The notes: generated from the sequence alone by a model not told the origin. 64,000 nucleotides of DNA from Actinomadura barringtoniae (GCF_017573505.1 NZ_JAGEOJ010000002.1:558001-622000), one strand, 5' to 3'. Shown: positions 42,776 through 51,484, numbered from the stretch's first letter. Translations and numbers: made by a program.

Positions 42776-43695
42776 CCGGAAACATCCGCTGGATCGTCGT
42801 AGCCGTCGTGGTCACCGTGGCCCTGGCGGTCACCACCGCCGCGTTCGTCCTCACGGACAAGAACTCCGACAACGCCGGCACATCGGCCACACCACCGCCC
42901 ACCCCCACGACCCCCGTGCCGACCCCGACAGCGCCGTCGTCCCCACCGCCGTCCCCCAAGCCCAAGAACACCTCCCCCTGGAAGCTGGCCTGGTCGGACG
43001 AGTTCAACGGCAAGGTGCGCACCGCCCCGCAGTCCGGCAAGTGGACGTTCCAGGTGGACAACTACCACGCCAACGGCGAGCTGCAGGACTACACCCAGAG
43101 CACCTCCAACGCCTCCCACGACGGCAGCGGCAACCTCGCCATCACGGCCCGCACCTCCGGCGCTGGCAGGTACACCTCGGCCCGCCTCATCACCGACCGC
43201 AAGTTCACGCCCCGCTACGGTCGCCTGGAGGCGCGCATCAAGGTCCCGCCCGGCAAGGGCCTCTGGCCCGCGTTCTGGGCGATGCACGCCCCCAAGTGGT
43301 CCACGCCCCGATCCGAGATCGACGTCATGGAGCACCTGGGCCGTTCCCCCACCAAGGCCTTCGGCCGCCTCCACGGCGGCGCCGACTCCTCGGGCAAGCT
43401 CCGCAGCTTCCCCTTCCACACCTACGAGCTGCCCGGCGGCCAGGACTTCTCGAACGACTTCCACATCTTCTCGGCCGACTGGTACCCCGACCGCATCGAG
43501 TTCGCCGTCGACCACAAGGTCTACGCGGTCGACAAGAAGTCCAGCGCCCCCGGCGACTCCTGGACCTTCGACGCCCCCGTCTACCTGATCCTCAACCTCG
43601 CCGTGGGCGGCACCTGGCCCGGCGCCCCCGACTCCACGACCCGGTTCCCCGCCCGCATGCTGATCGACTACGTCCGCGTCTACAAGCGCGCCTGA
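42772..43695 (+). CDS. Secreted GH16 family glycoside hydrolase (second copy)
   Basis: A 307-residue exported GH16 enzyme. A signal-anchor segment (WIVVAVVVTVALAVTTAAFVL) is followed by a Pro/Thr-rich spacer of about 45 residues and the catalytic jelly roll. The motif SEIDVMEHLG gives nucleophile E182, D184 and acid/base E187. WSDEFNG, GLWPAFWAMH and YLILNLAVGGTWPG are intact. As the last gene of the coupled operon it probably trims or releases the polymer made by the preceding genes. Its 3' end overlaps the convergent MMPL gene by 16 nt. Confidence 0.92.
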   Translation: MTGNIRWIVVAVVVTVALAVTTAAFVLTDKNSDNAGTSATPPPTPTTPVPTPTAPSSPPPSPKPKNTSPWKLAWSDEFNGKVRTAPQSGKWTFQVDNYHANGELQDYTQSTSNASHDGSGNLAITARTSGAGRYTSARLITDRKFTPRYGRLEARIKVPPGKGLWPAFWAMHAPKWSTPRSEIDVMEHLGRSPTKAFGRLHGGADSSGKLRSFPFHTYELPGGQDFSNDFHIFSADWYPDRIEFAVDHKVYAVDKKSSAPGDSWTFDAPVYLILNLAVGGTWPGAPDSTTRFPARMLIDYVRVYKRA

Positions 43696-45791
43696 GACCG
43701 GGCGAGCGCGCGACGGGCGAACGGGCGGGGCAGCCACCAGTTGGCGTCGCCGCACAGCTCCATCAGCGCCGGTACGAGGACCAGGCGCACGATCGTGGCG
43801 TCGATCAGGACGGCGACGCCGAGGCCGAGGCCCATCTGCTTCACGGCGATGTCGGCGCCGAGCAGCACGGACAGGAAGACCATCACCATGATGGCCGCGG
43901 CGGCGGTGATGACGCGGGCGGTGCGGGCGAGGCCCTGCGCGACCGCCTCGCGCGTCTCCATGCCGTGCTCGTGGAACTCCCGGACCCGCGAGACCAGGAA
44001 GACCTCGTAGTCCATCGACAGCCCGAACAGGATGGGGAACATCATCAGCGGCACCCAGGTGGCGACCGGCATGGCCACCGGGAAGCCGAGCGCCGCGCCG
44101 CCCCAGCCCCACTGCACGACGGCCGTCAGCACCCCGTAGGCGGCCGCGATGGACAGCAGGTTCATCACCGCCGCCTGGAGCGCCACGACGACCGACCGGA
44201 CGAGTGCCACCAGCAGCACCATCGACAGGCCGACGACCACGGCGATCAGGAGCGGCAGCCGGGACCGCACGCTGTCGGCGAAGTCGATCGACGCGGGGTT
44301 GGGCCCGCCGACGTGGACCGTGGCGCCCGTTCCGGCGACGGCGCGCGGGACCACCTCGTCGCGGATGGTGTGGACGAGTCCGGGCGTCGCCTTGTCGTGC
44401 GGGCCGGTACGCGGGAACGCGACGAACACCGAGGCGGCGCCGTCCGGGCTCGTGCGCGGCGGCTGCACGCCCGCCACCCCCGGCGTCGAAGCGACGGCCT
44501 CGGCGACGCGTGAGGCGTCGCCGCCCTGGACGACGACGACCAGCGGCGCGCCGGTGCCTTCGCCGAAGCCCTCGGCGATGATGCGGTGCGAGGCGTAGCC
44601 GCTGGTGCCGTGGGGCTGGGTGCTGGAGTCGGGCAGGCTGAGCCGCATCGACAGCGCGGGCACGGCGAGGAGCACCAGAATCCCGGCGGCGGCGAGGCCG
44701 GCGGTCAGCGGCCGGCGCTGGACGGTCCGCGCCCACCGCTCGGCGAGCGGCCTGCGCGCCCGCCCGAGCCCGGGAACGCGCAGCCGGTCGATGCCCCGCC
44801 CGGCGAAGCCGAGCAGCGCCGGCAGCAGGGTCACGGCGGTGACCATCGTCATCAGCACGGTCACGCCCGCGGCGACCGCGACGCCGTTCAGCAGCTTCTG
44901 CTGCATGACGAACAGCCCCATCAGCGCGATCACGACCGTGGTGCCGGCGAAGAGCACCGCGCGCCCGGCCGTCGCGATGGCCTGCACCGTGGCCTCCTCC
45001 GGATCGTTCCCCTCGGCCAGCGACTCCCGGTAGCGGGTCACGATGAACAGCGCGTAGTCGATGCCGACGCCGAGGCCGATCAGCGCCGCGACGATGGGGC
45101 TGAACGCGGGCGCGGGCAGCACGTGGCCGAGCAGCATGGTGAGCGCGAGCCCGGTGCCGATCCCGAACAGGGCGGAGGCGATGGGCAGGCCCATCGCCAG
45201 GACCGAGCCGAACGCGACCAGCAGGATGACCATCGCGGCCAGCACGCCCACTCCCTCAGAGGGGCCGCCACCGGGTGTCTCGGCCTGGTCGATCGCCGCG
45301 CCGCCGAGCTCCAGCCGCACCGGGCCGTCACTGTGGCGCACGTCGTGCAGCAGCTTGGTGACCTCGGCCTTGGGCATGTCGTCGGAGGTGACGTCGAGGT
45401 TGGCGGTGGCGAACGCGATGCGCCCGTCCCGCGAGATCTGCCCCTGGCCCTGGTACGGCGAGGACACCGAGCTCACATGCGGGGTCCGGGCCAGCCGGGC
45501 GATCGCCGCCTGGACGCGGGCCCGCGCCGCCGGGTCGCGCACCCCGGCGTCCGCCTCGATCGCCAGCGTGATGCTGTCGCCGCTGAGCTGCGGGAAGTGG
45601 TCCTTGAGCAGCTGCTGGGCCTTGGCCGACTCCGCCTTCCCGCCGGAGAAATCGTTCAGCGGCTTGGCGGCGAAGCCGAAGCCCAGCGTCAGCAGGGCCG
45701 CCGTGCCGAGGAGCCAGGCGAGGACGGTCAGGCGCCGCCGCCGGTAACAGAGCCGTGCGAGCCGTGCGAGCCGTTCGGGCTGTGACGGCAC
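43680..45791 (-). CDS. MMPL/RND-family transporter
   Basis: A 703-residue RND-superfamily exporter with two six-helix halves, each with a large extracytoplasmic loop. Landmarks are the N-terminal RRLTVLAWLLGTAALLTLGFGFAAKPLNDFSGGKAES, ALIGLGVGIDYALFIVTRYRESLAEG and FGLSMDYEVFLVSRVREFHEHG, the last two with the Asp-Tyr pairs that relay protons in MmpL proteins. MmpL-like proteins export lipids or drugs. The start is a GTG at 45791. It lies next to a NarL-type two-component pair on the same strand (130-nt gap), which may control it. Confidence 0.9.
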   Translation of the reverse strand: MPSQPERLARLARLCYRRRRLTVLAWLLGTAALLTLGFGFAAKPLNDFSGGKAESAKAQQLLKDHFPQLSGDSITLAIEADAGVRDPAARARVQAAIARLARTPHVSSVSSPYQGQGQISRDGRIAFATANLDVTSDDMPKAEVTKLLHDVRHSDGPVRLELGGAAIDQAETPGGGPSEGVGVLAAMVILLVAFGSVLAMGLPIASALFGIGTGLALTMLLGHVLPAPAFSPIVAALIGLGVGIDYALFIVTRYRESLAEGNDPEEATVQAIATAGRAVLFAGTTVVIALMGLFVMQQKLLNGVAVAAGVTVLMTMVTAVTLLPALLGFAGRGIDRLRVPGLGRARRPLAERWARTVQRRPLTAGLAAAGILVLLAVPALSMRLSLPDSSTQPHGTSGYASHRIIAEGFGEGTGAPLVVVVQGGDASRVAEAVASTPGVAGVQPPRTSPDGAASVFVAFPRTGPHDKATPGLVHTIRDEVVPRAVAGTGATVHVGGPNPASIDFADSVRSRLPLLIAVVVGLSMVLLVALVRSVVVALQAAVMNLLSIAAAYGVLTAVVQWGWGGAALGFPVAMPVATWVPLMMFPILFGLSMDYEVFLVSRVREFHEHGMETREAVAQGLARTARVITAAAAIMVMVFLSVLLGADIAVKQMGLGLGVAVLIDATIVRLVLVPALMELCGDANWWLPRPFARRALARSQARL

Positions 45792-45921
45792 CGGAGATCA
45801 CCTCTGGGAGGTCGTCGGATGTGGTCCGTTCGAGAGTCCACGTCCGGCGTCGCCCTGGCATCCCGCGAAAGAAGTCAATCGCGGCCGCGCGTACTCCCCC
45901 GGAAGTACGCCCGGAGCGTCA

Positions 45922-46620
45922 TCATCCCGGCCGACCGCCGCCCGGGGTGACGAGGCCGCTCTCGTAGGCCAGCACCACCAGCTGCGCCCGGTCACGCGCC
46001 CCGGTCTTGGTCATGGCGCGGCTGACGTGCGTCTTGGCGGTGAACGGGCTGACCACCAGCGCCTCGGCGATCTCGTCGTTGGACAGTCCCCGCCCGACCA
46101 GCCTGACCACCTCGCGTTCGCGCGCCGTCAGTCCCGCCAGCGCGTCCCCTGAACGGGGAGCCGGTCGCGGCCCGGCCGCCCCCGCGGCAGCGCCCGTCTG
46201 GACGAACGCCTCGATCACCGCGCGCGTGACGGCGGGCGCGAGCAGCGACTCGCCGCGCGCGACGACGCGTACGGCCTGGTGGAGGTCGGCGGGCTCGATG
46301 TCCTTGACGAGGAAGCCGCTCGCCCCGGCGCGCAGCGCGCGGAACACGTTCTCGTCCTCGGCGTAGGTGGTGAGCACCAGGACGCGCACCCTGCCGAGCA
46401 GCGGATCGGCGGTGATGCGCCGGATCGCGGTGAGCCCGTCGACCTCGGGCATCCGCAGGTCCATCAGCACCACGTCGGGCAGGTGCTCGCGGGTCAGCGC
46501 CACGGCCGTGCCGCCGTTCGCGGCCTCGCCGGCGACCTCGATGTCGGGCGCCGCCTCCAGGAGCACCCGGAACCCGGCCCGCACCAGCGACTGGTCGTCG
46601 GCGAGCACCACGCGGATCAC
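45922..46620 (-). CDS. NarL/LuxR-family response regulator
   Basis: A 232-residue response regulator. The receiver domain has the phospho-acceptor Asp in VVLMDLRMPEVDG (residue 54), the acidic pair in LADDQ and the conserved Lys in FLVKDIEPADLH. The LuxR-type HTH (LTAREREVVRLVGRGLSNDEIAEALVVSPFTAKTHV) sits at residues 165-205. It is coupled to the upstream kinase gene through a 4-nt overlap. It probably drives the MMPL transporter gene downstream, by position. Confidence 0.92.
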   Translation of the reverse strand: MIRVVLADDQSLVRAGFRVLLEAAPDIEVAGEAANGGTAVALTREHLPDVVLMDLRMPEVDGLTAIRRITADPLLGRVRVLVLTTYAEDENVFRALRAGASGFLVKDIEPADLHQAVRVVARGESLLAPAVTRAVIEAFVQTGAAAGAAGPRPAPRSGDALAGLTAREREVVRLVGRGLSNDEIAEALVVSPFTAKTHVSRAMTKTGARDRAQLVVLAYESGLVTPGGGRPG

Positions 46621-47780
46621 GGGTTCACCGCGGGCAGCCGGACGCCCACCACGAAGCCGCCTCCGGGCCGCGGTCCCGCCTCGAACGTGCCGCCGAGCGC
46701 CTCGGCCCGCTCGCGCATCCCGCGCAGCCCGTGGCCGCCCGCTCCCGTTCCCCCGGCACCGTCGTCGGCGACCTCCAGCTCGATCCCCCGGGGTCCGCAG
46801 GCCAGCCGGACCCGGGCGCTGACCCGCGGTCCGCCGTGCCGCAGCACGTTGGTGAGCGACTCCTGCAGGATGCGGTACGCGGCGTGGTCGAGCCGGTCAC
46901 CGAGCCCCTCGTGCGACCCGATCACCTCAAGCTCGACCGAGACCCCGGCCGCCCGGACCGCGTCGACGAGCGCGGGCACGCGGTCCAGCCCGGCGGCGTC
47001 CCGTTCCCCGTCCTGGGCGCCCGCCCGCAGCACCCCGAGCGTCGCGCTCATGTCCCGCAGGGCGCGGCTGCCGGTGTCGCGGATCGCCTCAAGCGCCGGA
47101 GCGGCCTGGCTCTCCTCCCCGACCAGCTGCAGCGCCGCGCGCGCCTGAACGGTGATGGTCGCCATGCTGTGCGCCACGGTGTCGTGCAGTTCGCGCGCGA
47201 TGCGCACCCGGTCCTCGGCGACCCTGCGCGCGGCCGTCAGCTCACCCTCCTCGGCCAGGAGCCTGAGCCGTTCGCGCGACTCCTCCGCCAGGGCCCGCCT
47301 GCTGCGCACCACCTCGGCGAGGAGGATCACCGCCGCGGCCAGCGCCCAGTGGGTCACGAACGTCGCCATGCCCTCAAGGAAGGACATCCCCTTGCGGCCC
47401 ACGACGACGAAGAAGCCGATGGCGAAGAAGCCGCCGATGATCCCGGCGGCCCAGCGCAGGTGTCCCGCCATGACCGTCGAGTACAGCGGAACGGCCAGCA
47501 CGCCGATCGGCGAGATCCCCGGGAAGTTGGCCGAGTAGTAGCCGAAGAGCCCGAGGCTGCACAGCAGCAGGACGGCGATCGGCCTGCGCCGGTGCCACAG
47601 GATCGGCAGGGTCATGAGGGCGCCCAGCAGGTACGCCTGCGCGTCGACGGCTCTCGAACCCGGCTCGGAGGCCTCGTGAATCATCATCGCGTTGATCGCG
47701 CCGACCACCAGCGTCACGCCGGCGTCGGCGAGCACCCGTCGCGGTACCACCACAGCGCGAGCGTACGCCCGCAGGGCCAC
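46617..47780 (-). CDS. Two-component sensor histidine kinase (NarX/HisKA_3 type)
   Basis: A 387-residue kinase. Four to five membrane segments occupy the N-terminal 150 residues. The dimerisation helix carries the phospho-acceptor His in RIARELHDTVAHSMATI, and the ATPase domain has the N-box QESLTNVLRHG, the G1 box VADDGAGG and HGLRGMRERAEALGG. Partner of the NarL-like regulator, with the start upstream and a 4-nt overlap. The absence of an extracytoplasmic sensor domain suggests sensing within the membrane, as in LiaS/VraS-like kinases. Confidence 0.92.
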   Translation of the reverse strand: MALRAYARAVVVPRRVLADAGVTLVVGAINAMMIHEASEPGSRAVDAQAYLLGALMTLPILWHRRRPIAVLLLCSLGLFGYYSANFPGISPIGVLAVPLYSTVMAGHLRWAAGIIGGFFAIGFFVVVGRKGMSFLEGMATFVTHWALAAAVILLAEVVRSRRALAEESRERLRLLAEEGELTAARRVAEDRVRIARELHDTVAHSMATITVQARAALQLVGEESQAAPALEAIRDTGSRALRDMSATLGVLRAGAQDGERDAAGLDRVPALVDAVRAAGVSVELEVIGSHEGLGDRLDHAAYRILQESLTNVLRHGGPRVSARVRLACGPRGIELEVADDGAGGTGAGGHGLRGMRERAEALGGTFEAGPRPGGGFVVGVRLPAVNP

Positions 47781-47794
47781 GGCCGATCAGATCG

Positions 47795-48931
47795 TCAGGG
47801 GCGGGTGAGGATGGCGGCGCTGCCGTAGCTGCCGCCGAAGCCGGTGCAGAGGGCGACCTCGGGGTCCCTGGTCTGGTTGGTGCCGGTGCCGCGGAGCTGG
47901 CGGACCGCTTCGGCGACGTTGTTGAGGCCGTGGACGTAGCCCTCGGAGAGCAGGCCGCCGTGGGGGTTGACGGGGATGTGGCCGTTCCAGGCGATCTCTT
48001 GGGCGTGTAGGAGAACGCCCAGGTCGGAGCGAGGAACGAGGCCGAAGTCCTCCAGCTGGCGGGGCACCAGCCAGCTGTAGGCGTCATAGAGGAGGGCGAG
48101 GGAGACGTCGTCCGGCTTCATGCCCGCGGCCTCGTAGAGGGGGCCTGCCACGTAGGAGGAGAAGAGGCGCGTGACGTCGTCGGCCTTGTCCATGGTGGAG
48201 GCGCCGGGGCCTCCACCTCTGACGACCGCGTGGATGCGGGGTGCTTCGGGGGCCAGTGCCGTCTTGGTGATGACGAGGGCGCAGGCGCCGTCGGTTTCCT
48301 GGCAGCAGTCCAGGCGGCGCAGGGGTGAGGCCACCATCTTGTCGGCCATGTAGGTCGGCAGGTCTATGCGCTCGCGGCGGAGGGCTCGGGGGTTGCGGGA
48401 GGCGTGGGCTCGGGATTGGGCCACCACCGAGAAGGTGTGGGCCTCGGTGAGCTCCGCCTCGTGCAGGTAGCGCTGGCCCGCCAGGGCGAACTGGTGAACG
48501 GGGCCCGCCATGCCGTACGGGTGGGTGAACTGCTCCTCGGTGCCCTCGCCCAGCTTGAGGCCGAGGGTGTTCATGCGCTTGCCGGAACGGCCGTTGAGGG
48601 CACGGTAGACCAGGACCGACTCGGCCAGGCCGGCGTCGATCAGCATGGCGGCGTCGGCGAGGATCGAGGCGCTCTGGGTGCCGCCGCCGTAGATCTCGTT
48701 GTGCCAGCCGATCTCGGGCAGGCGCAGCTCGCGGGCCAGGTAGAGCACGGGGGCCGAGTCGTTCAGGTGGTAGCTGAGGATGGCGTCCGGGCGTTCGACA
48801 CCGGCGTCGGCGAGGGCTGCGCGGGCGGCCTCGGCGGCCAGTTGGAGCTCGGTCCTGCCGGACTCGCGGGACAGCTCGGTCATCCCGATGCCCGCGATCG
48901 CGGCGCGGCCCGAGAAGCCCTGCGTGCCCAC
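47795..48931 (-). CDS. Thiolase-fold lipid-transfer protein, Ltp2-like aldolase candidate
   Basis: A 378-residue thiolase-superfamily protein (RAAIAGIGMTELSRESGRTE, LAAEAARAALADAGV). Two catalytic signatures are altered: the nucleophilic Cys region reads IYGGGTQSASILADA with no Cys, and the usual GHP motif reads SEGYVHGLNNV, with Tyr where thiolases have His. That is the pattern of Ltp2, a steroid side-chain retro-aldolase that uses Tyr and a DUF35 partner. A DUF35 protein is encoded at 62845-63228. The GTG at 48931 follows GAGGAGGGCC. A KstR2-type box overlaps the -35 at 49026-49031. The aldolase role is inferred. Confidence 0.85.
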   Translation of the reverse strand: MGTQGFSGRAAIAGIGMTELSRESGRTELQLAAEAARAALADAGVERPDAILSYHLNDSAPVLYLARELRLPEIGWHNEIYGGGTQSASILADAAMLIDAGLAESVLVYRALNGRSGKRMNTLGLKLGEGTEEQFTHPYGMAGPVHQFALAGQRYLHEAELTEAHTFSVVAQSRAHASRNPRALRRERIDLPTYMADKMVASPLRRLDCCQETDGACALVITKTALAPEAPRIHAVVRGGGPGASTMDKADDVTRLFSSYVAGPLYEAAGMKPDDVSLALLYDAYSWLVPRQLEDFGLVPRSDLGVLLHAQEIAWNGHIPVNPHGGLLSEGYVHGLNNVAEAVRQLRGTGTNQTRDPEVALCTGFGGSYGSAAILTRP

Positions 48932-49002
48932 GGCCCTCCTCGGATATAGGTGTCGCCCGCCGAGACGGGGCGCGATCCGTCCCGGCGGGCGACCTCTCGC
49001 CG

Positions 49003-49031
49003 AACCTAGCCGTAAAGTGCTATCTAGACAA
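49003..49031 (-). promoter_or_regulatory. Promoter of the Ltp2-like aldolase gene
   Basis: On the minus strand, -35 TTGTCT (49031-49026) and -10 TAGGTT (49008-49003) with 17-bp spacing. The -35 lies inside the KstR2-type box. The -10 is the same hexamer as at 62831-62836. Confidence 0.55.
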
Positions 49032-49040
49032 GCGCTTGCT
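49027..49040. promoter_or_regulatory. KstR2-type operator (Ltp2-like aldolase)
   Basis: GACAAGCGCTTGCT matches 9 of 10 fixed KstR2 positions (G for the first A). It covers the -35 element of the minus-strand promoter and lies 87 bp ahead of the NarL gene stop on its other side. Confidence 0.7.
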
Positions 49041-49047
49041 CGGTTTT

Positions 49048-49680
49048 TCAGTCCGACATGCGGATCAGCCTGCGTTCCACCGCCGCCGCGACGGCTCCGG
49101 TACGGGTCTCGACGCCGAGCTTGCCGAAGATGTGGACCAGGTGGGTCTTCACGGTCGCCTCGCTGATGAACAGGTCCTTGGCGATCTGGCGGTTCGACAG
49201 GCCCTTGGCGAGGAGTTCGAGGATCTCGATCTCGCGGGTGGACAGGGCGGTGGGCTCGCGCATGCGGTTCATCAGGCGGCTGGCGACACGGGGCGACAGG
49301 GCCGTCTCCCCCCGGGCCGCCGTTTCGATGCCGCGGAACAGCTCGTCCGGCGGGCCCGCCTTCAGCAGGTAGCCGACCGCGCCGACCTCGATGGCACGGG
49401 CGATGTCGGCGTCGGAGTCGTAGGTAGTGAGGACGAGGACTCGGGGCGGCTCGGGCAGTTCCAGGATGCGCCGGGTGGCCTCCACGCCGTCGATCCCCTC
49501 GCCCAGCTGGAGGTCCATGAGGACCAGGTCGGGGCGGACCAGGCCGGCCTGGCGTACGGCGTCCTCGCCGTTGGAGGCCTCGGCCACCACCTCCACGCCG
49601 GGCTCGCTGCCCAGCAGTGCCCGGAGACCCGCGCGGACGACGGTGTGGTCGTCCACGATCATCAGCTTGACGGTGTTCAT
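49048..49680 (-). CDS. NarL/LuxR-family response regulator, SenR-like
   Basis: A 210-residue response regulator. The phospho-acceptor Asp is in LVLMDLQLGEGIDG, the acidic pocket in MIVDDHTVV and the conserved Lys in GYLLKAGPPDEL. The C-terminal HTH is LSTREIEILELLAKGLSNRQIAKDLFISEATVKTHL. It is coupled to the kinase gene by a 4-nt overlap. With the divergent HbpS-like gene this matches the SenS-SenR-HbpS layout of Streptomyces redox/heme sensing, so it is named by context. The ATG at 49680 is the only plausible start. Confidence 0.88.
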   Translation of the reverse strand: MNTVKLMIVDDHTVVRAGLRALLGSEPGVEVVAEASNGEDAVRQAGLVRPDLVLMDLQLGEGIDGVEATRRILELPEPPRVLVLTTYDSDADIARAIEVGAVGYLLKAGPPDELFRGIETAARGETALSPRVASRLMNRMREPTALSTREIEILELLAKGLSNRQIAKDLFISEATVKTHLVHIFGKLGVETRTGAVAAAVERRLIRMSD

Positions 49681-50771
49681 CGGCCGATCCTCGCTGCCAC
49701 CACGGTGCCCTCCCCAGGAGCGCTCTCGATCACCAATGTGCCGTCCACGGCGGCGAGCCGGTCGCGCATGGCGCGCAGGCCGTAGCCGCGGCCCGCGGCC
49801 GAGGGGCCGGGGCTGGACGGGTCGAACCCGGCTCCGTCGTCGGCGACGTCGAGCGTCACCGCGCCGTCCAGCCAGGTCAGCGTCACCACGATCGTGCCCG
49901 CCCCCGCGTGCTCGCGGGCGTTGGCGAGCGCGCCCTGCGCGACGCGGAGCAGGACGGCCTCGCCCTCGGGGGCCAGTGGGCGCTCGTCGCCGTCCAGCCG
50001 CAGAACGGTGCCGGGCGCCTCGCGTTCGATCATCCTGCGCAGCGCCTCGGCGAGCGACCCTCCGGCCAGGTCCGCGGGGGCGAGGCCGCGCACGAAGCGG
50101 CGGGCCTCCTCCAGATTGCCCTCGGCCGCGTCCGCCGCCTGCCGTACATGGTCGCGCGCGGTGGCCGGATCGCTGTCCCACTCGCGTTCGGCGGCCTGCA
50201 GGAGCATGCCCATGCTGGTCAGGCCCTGGGCGAGCGTGTCGTGGATCTCCCGGGCGAGCCGTTCGCGCTCCTCCAGGACGCCCGCCGAACGTTGCGCGTC
50301 GGCCAGTTCGTCGCGGGTGCGCTGGAGCTCCAGGAAGACCACGGTCGCCACGGCCATCACGGCGACCGGGCCGAAGACCAGGCTCGGGTCGAAGCGGTCC
50401 GACAGGCGTACCTGCGCCCAGATCACCGCGCCGGTGAGCAGGGCCGCGATCGCCACGGCCACAGTCGGCGGCAGCAGCCGCAGGCCCATGAAGAACAGCG
50501 GGATCGAGCACCACGCGAAGCTCGGCGCGATGAACACCAGGCCCAGCCAGGCCCCCAGCACCACCGCGAGCCAGACCAGCCGGCCCCGCTCCCCCAGCGG
50601 GTCCCAGAACACGATGCCCACCGAGTAGATCACCGCGACGACCACGCACAGGATGAGGGCGGTCTCGGCGTTCGCGCCGTGCCTGATCACCAGCCGCGAC
50701 GCCGCGGCGGCCATCAGCACGAAGAACCCCGCGTGCATGGCCGCGTAGACGCGGTTTCCTGCCCTGCTCAT
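49677..50771 (-). CDS. Two-component sensor histidine kinase, SenS-like
   Basis: A 364-residue kinase with five N-terminal membrane segments (FFVLMAAAASRLVI, ILCVVVAVIYSVGIVFW, LVWLAVVLGAWLGLVFIA and two more). The HisKA_3 helix carries His in RLAREIHDTLAQGLTSMGML, and the ATPase domain has the N-box GALANAREHAG, VADDGAGFDP and YGLRAMRDRLAAVDG. Streptomyces SenS is also a five-helix kinase that interacts with extracellular HbpS. The ATG at 50771 follows GGAGGGATC. An 18-bp palindrome lies 62 bp upstream in the divergent spacer. Confidence 0.88.
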   Translation of the reverse strand: MSRAGNRVYAAMHAGFFVLMAAAASRLVIRHGANAETALILCVVVAVIYSVGIVFWDPLGERGRLVWLAVVLGAWLGLVFIAPSFAWCSIPLFFMGLRLLPPTVAVAIAALLTGAVIWAQVRLSDRFDPSLVFGPVAVMAVATVVFLELQRTRDELADAQRSAGVLEERERLAREIHDTLAQGLTSMGMLLQAAEREWDSDPATARDHVRQAADAAEGNLEEARRFVRGLAPADLAGGSLAEALRRMIEREAPGTVLRLDGDERPLAPEGEAVLLRVAQGALANAREHAGAGTIVVTLTWLDGAVTLDVADDGAGFDPSSPGPSAAGRGYGLRAMRDRLAAVDGTLVIESAPGEGTVVAARIGR

Positions 50772-50832
50772 GATCCCTCCCCCCGGCATTACTGAACGTT
50801 AACGCAGCGTCACACGCGGCACGGGGGCGGGC

Positions 50833-50850
50833 ATCAACCGATCGGTTGAT
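50833..50850. promoter_or_regulatory. 18-bp perfect palindrome between kinase and HbpS-like genes
   Basis: ATCAACCGATCGGTTGAT is self-complementary over all 18 bases. It sits between the divergent kinase and HbpS-like genes, where an operator for both would be expected. A 14/16 match lies at 10110-10125 ahead of the M14 peptidase. Confidence 0.5.
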
Positions 50851-50944
50851 TCGCGATCAATCAGGCTCCCGATGGAACCCGACCCGATCCCGGCGAGAGT
50901 TGTGGATGTCAGCGAAAAACCGCTAACCACCAGGGAGAACCATC

Positions 50945-51484
50945 ATGCGGAAGCTCAACACCGTCGTCGGGATGACCGCCGGACTGGCCCTCGTCGGGGG
51001 CGCGATCGGCATCTCCGCCGCCCAGGCCGCCCCCGCGGCTCCCGCCGCCGCCCCGAACGCGGCCGTCGTCCAGCAGGTGAACGTGCTGAGCAGCGACGCC
51101 GCCATGAAGGTCGCGGACGCGGTCCAGAAGGAGGCCGCCAAGCAGAAGCAGAAGGTCGCGGTCGCGATCGTGGACCGCTCCGGCGACCTGCGCCTGGTGG
51201 TCAAGGGCGACGGCGCCGGCCCGCAGACCGTCGAGTCGGCCAAGCGCAAGGCCTTCACCGCCGTCTCGTTCGGCCAGCCGACCTCCAAGCTCGCCGACGG
51301 CGCGACCGGCAACGGCCCGACCACCAAGGACATCCCCGGCACGCTCTTCCTCGCGGGCGGCGTCCCGGTGGCCTCCGGCGGCGCCCCCATCGCGGGCATC
51401 GGCGTCGGCGGCGCTCCCCAGGGCTCGATCGACGAGTCGATCGCCCAGGCGGGCCTCAAGGCCATCCAGGGTCAGCTGCGCTGA
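50945..51484 (+). CDS. hbpS: Secreted HbpS/GlcG-family heme-binding protein
   Basis: A 179-residue exported protein. The signal peptide (MRKLNTVVGMTAGLALVGGAIGI, cleaved near AQAAPAAP) is followed by a GlcG/HbpS domain: VAVAIVDRSGDLRLVVKGDGAGPQTVESAKRKAFTAVSFG, then GTLFLAGGVPVASGGAPIAGIGVGGAPQGSIDE, which are the family hallmarks. HbpS binds heme outside the cell and modulates the SenS kinase in Streptomyces reticuli. The adjacent divergent kinase/regulator pair supports that role here. The start is the ATG at 50945 after AGGGAGAACC. Confidence 0.85.
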   Translation: MRKLNTVVGMTAGLALVGGAIGISAAQAAPAAPAAAPNAAVVQQVNVLSSDAAMKVADAVQKEAAKQKQKVAVAIVDRSGDLRLVVKGDGAGPQTVESAKRKAFTAVSFGQPTSKLADGATGNGPTTKDIPGTLFLAGGVPVASGGAPIAGIGVGGAPQGSIDESIAQAGLKAIQGQLR

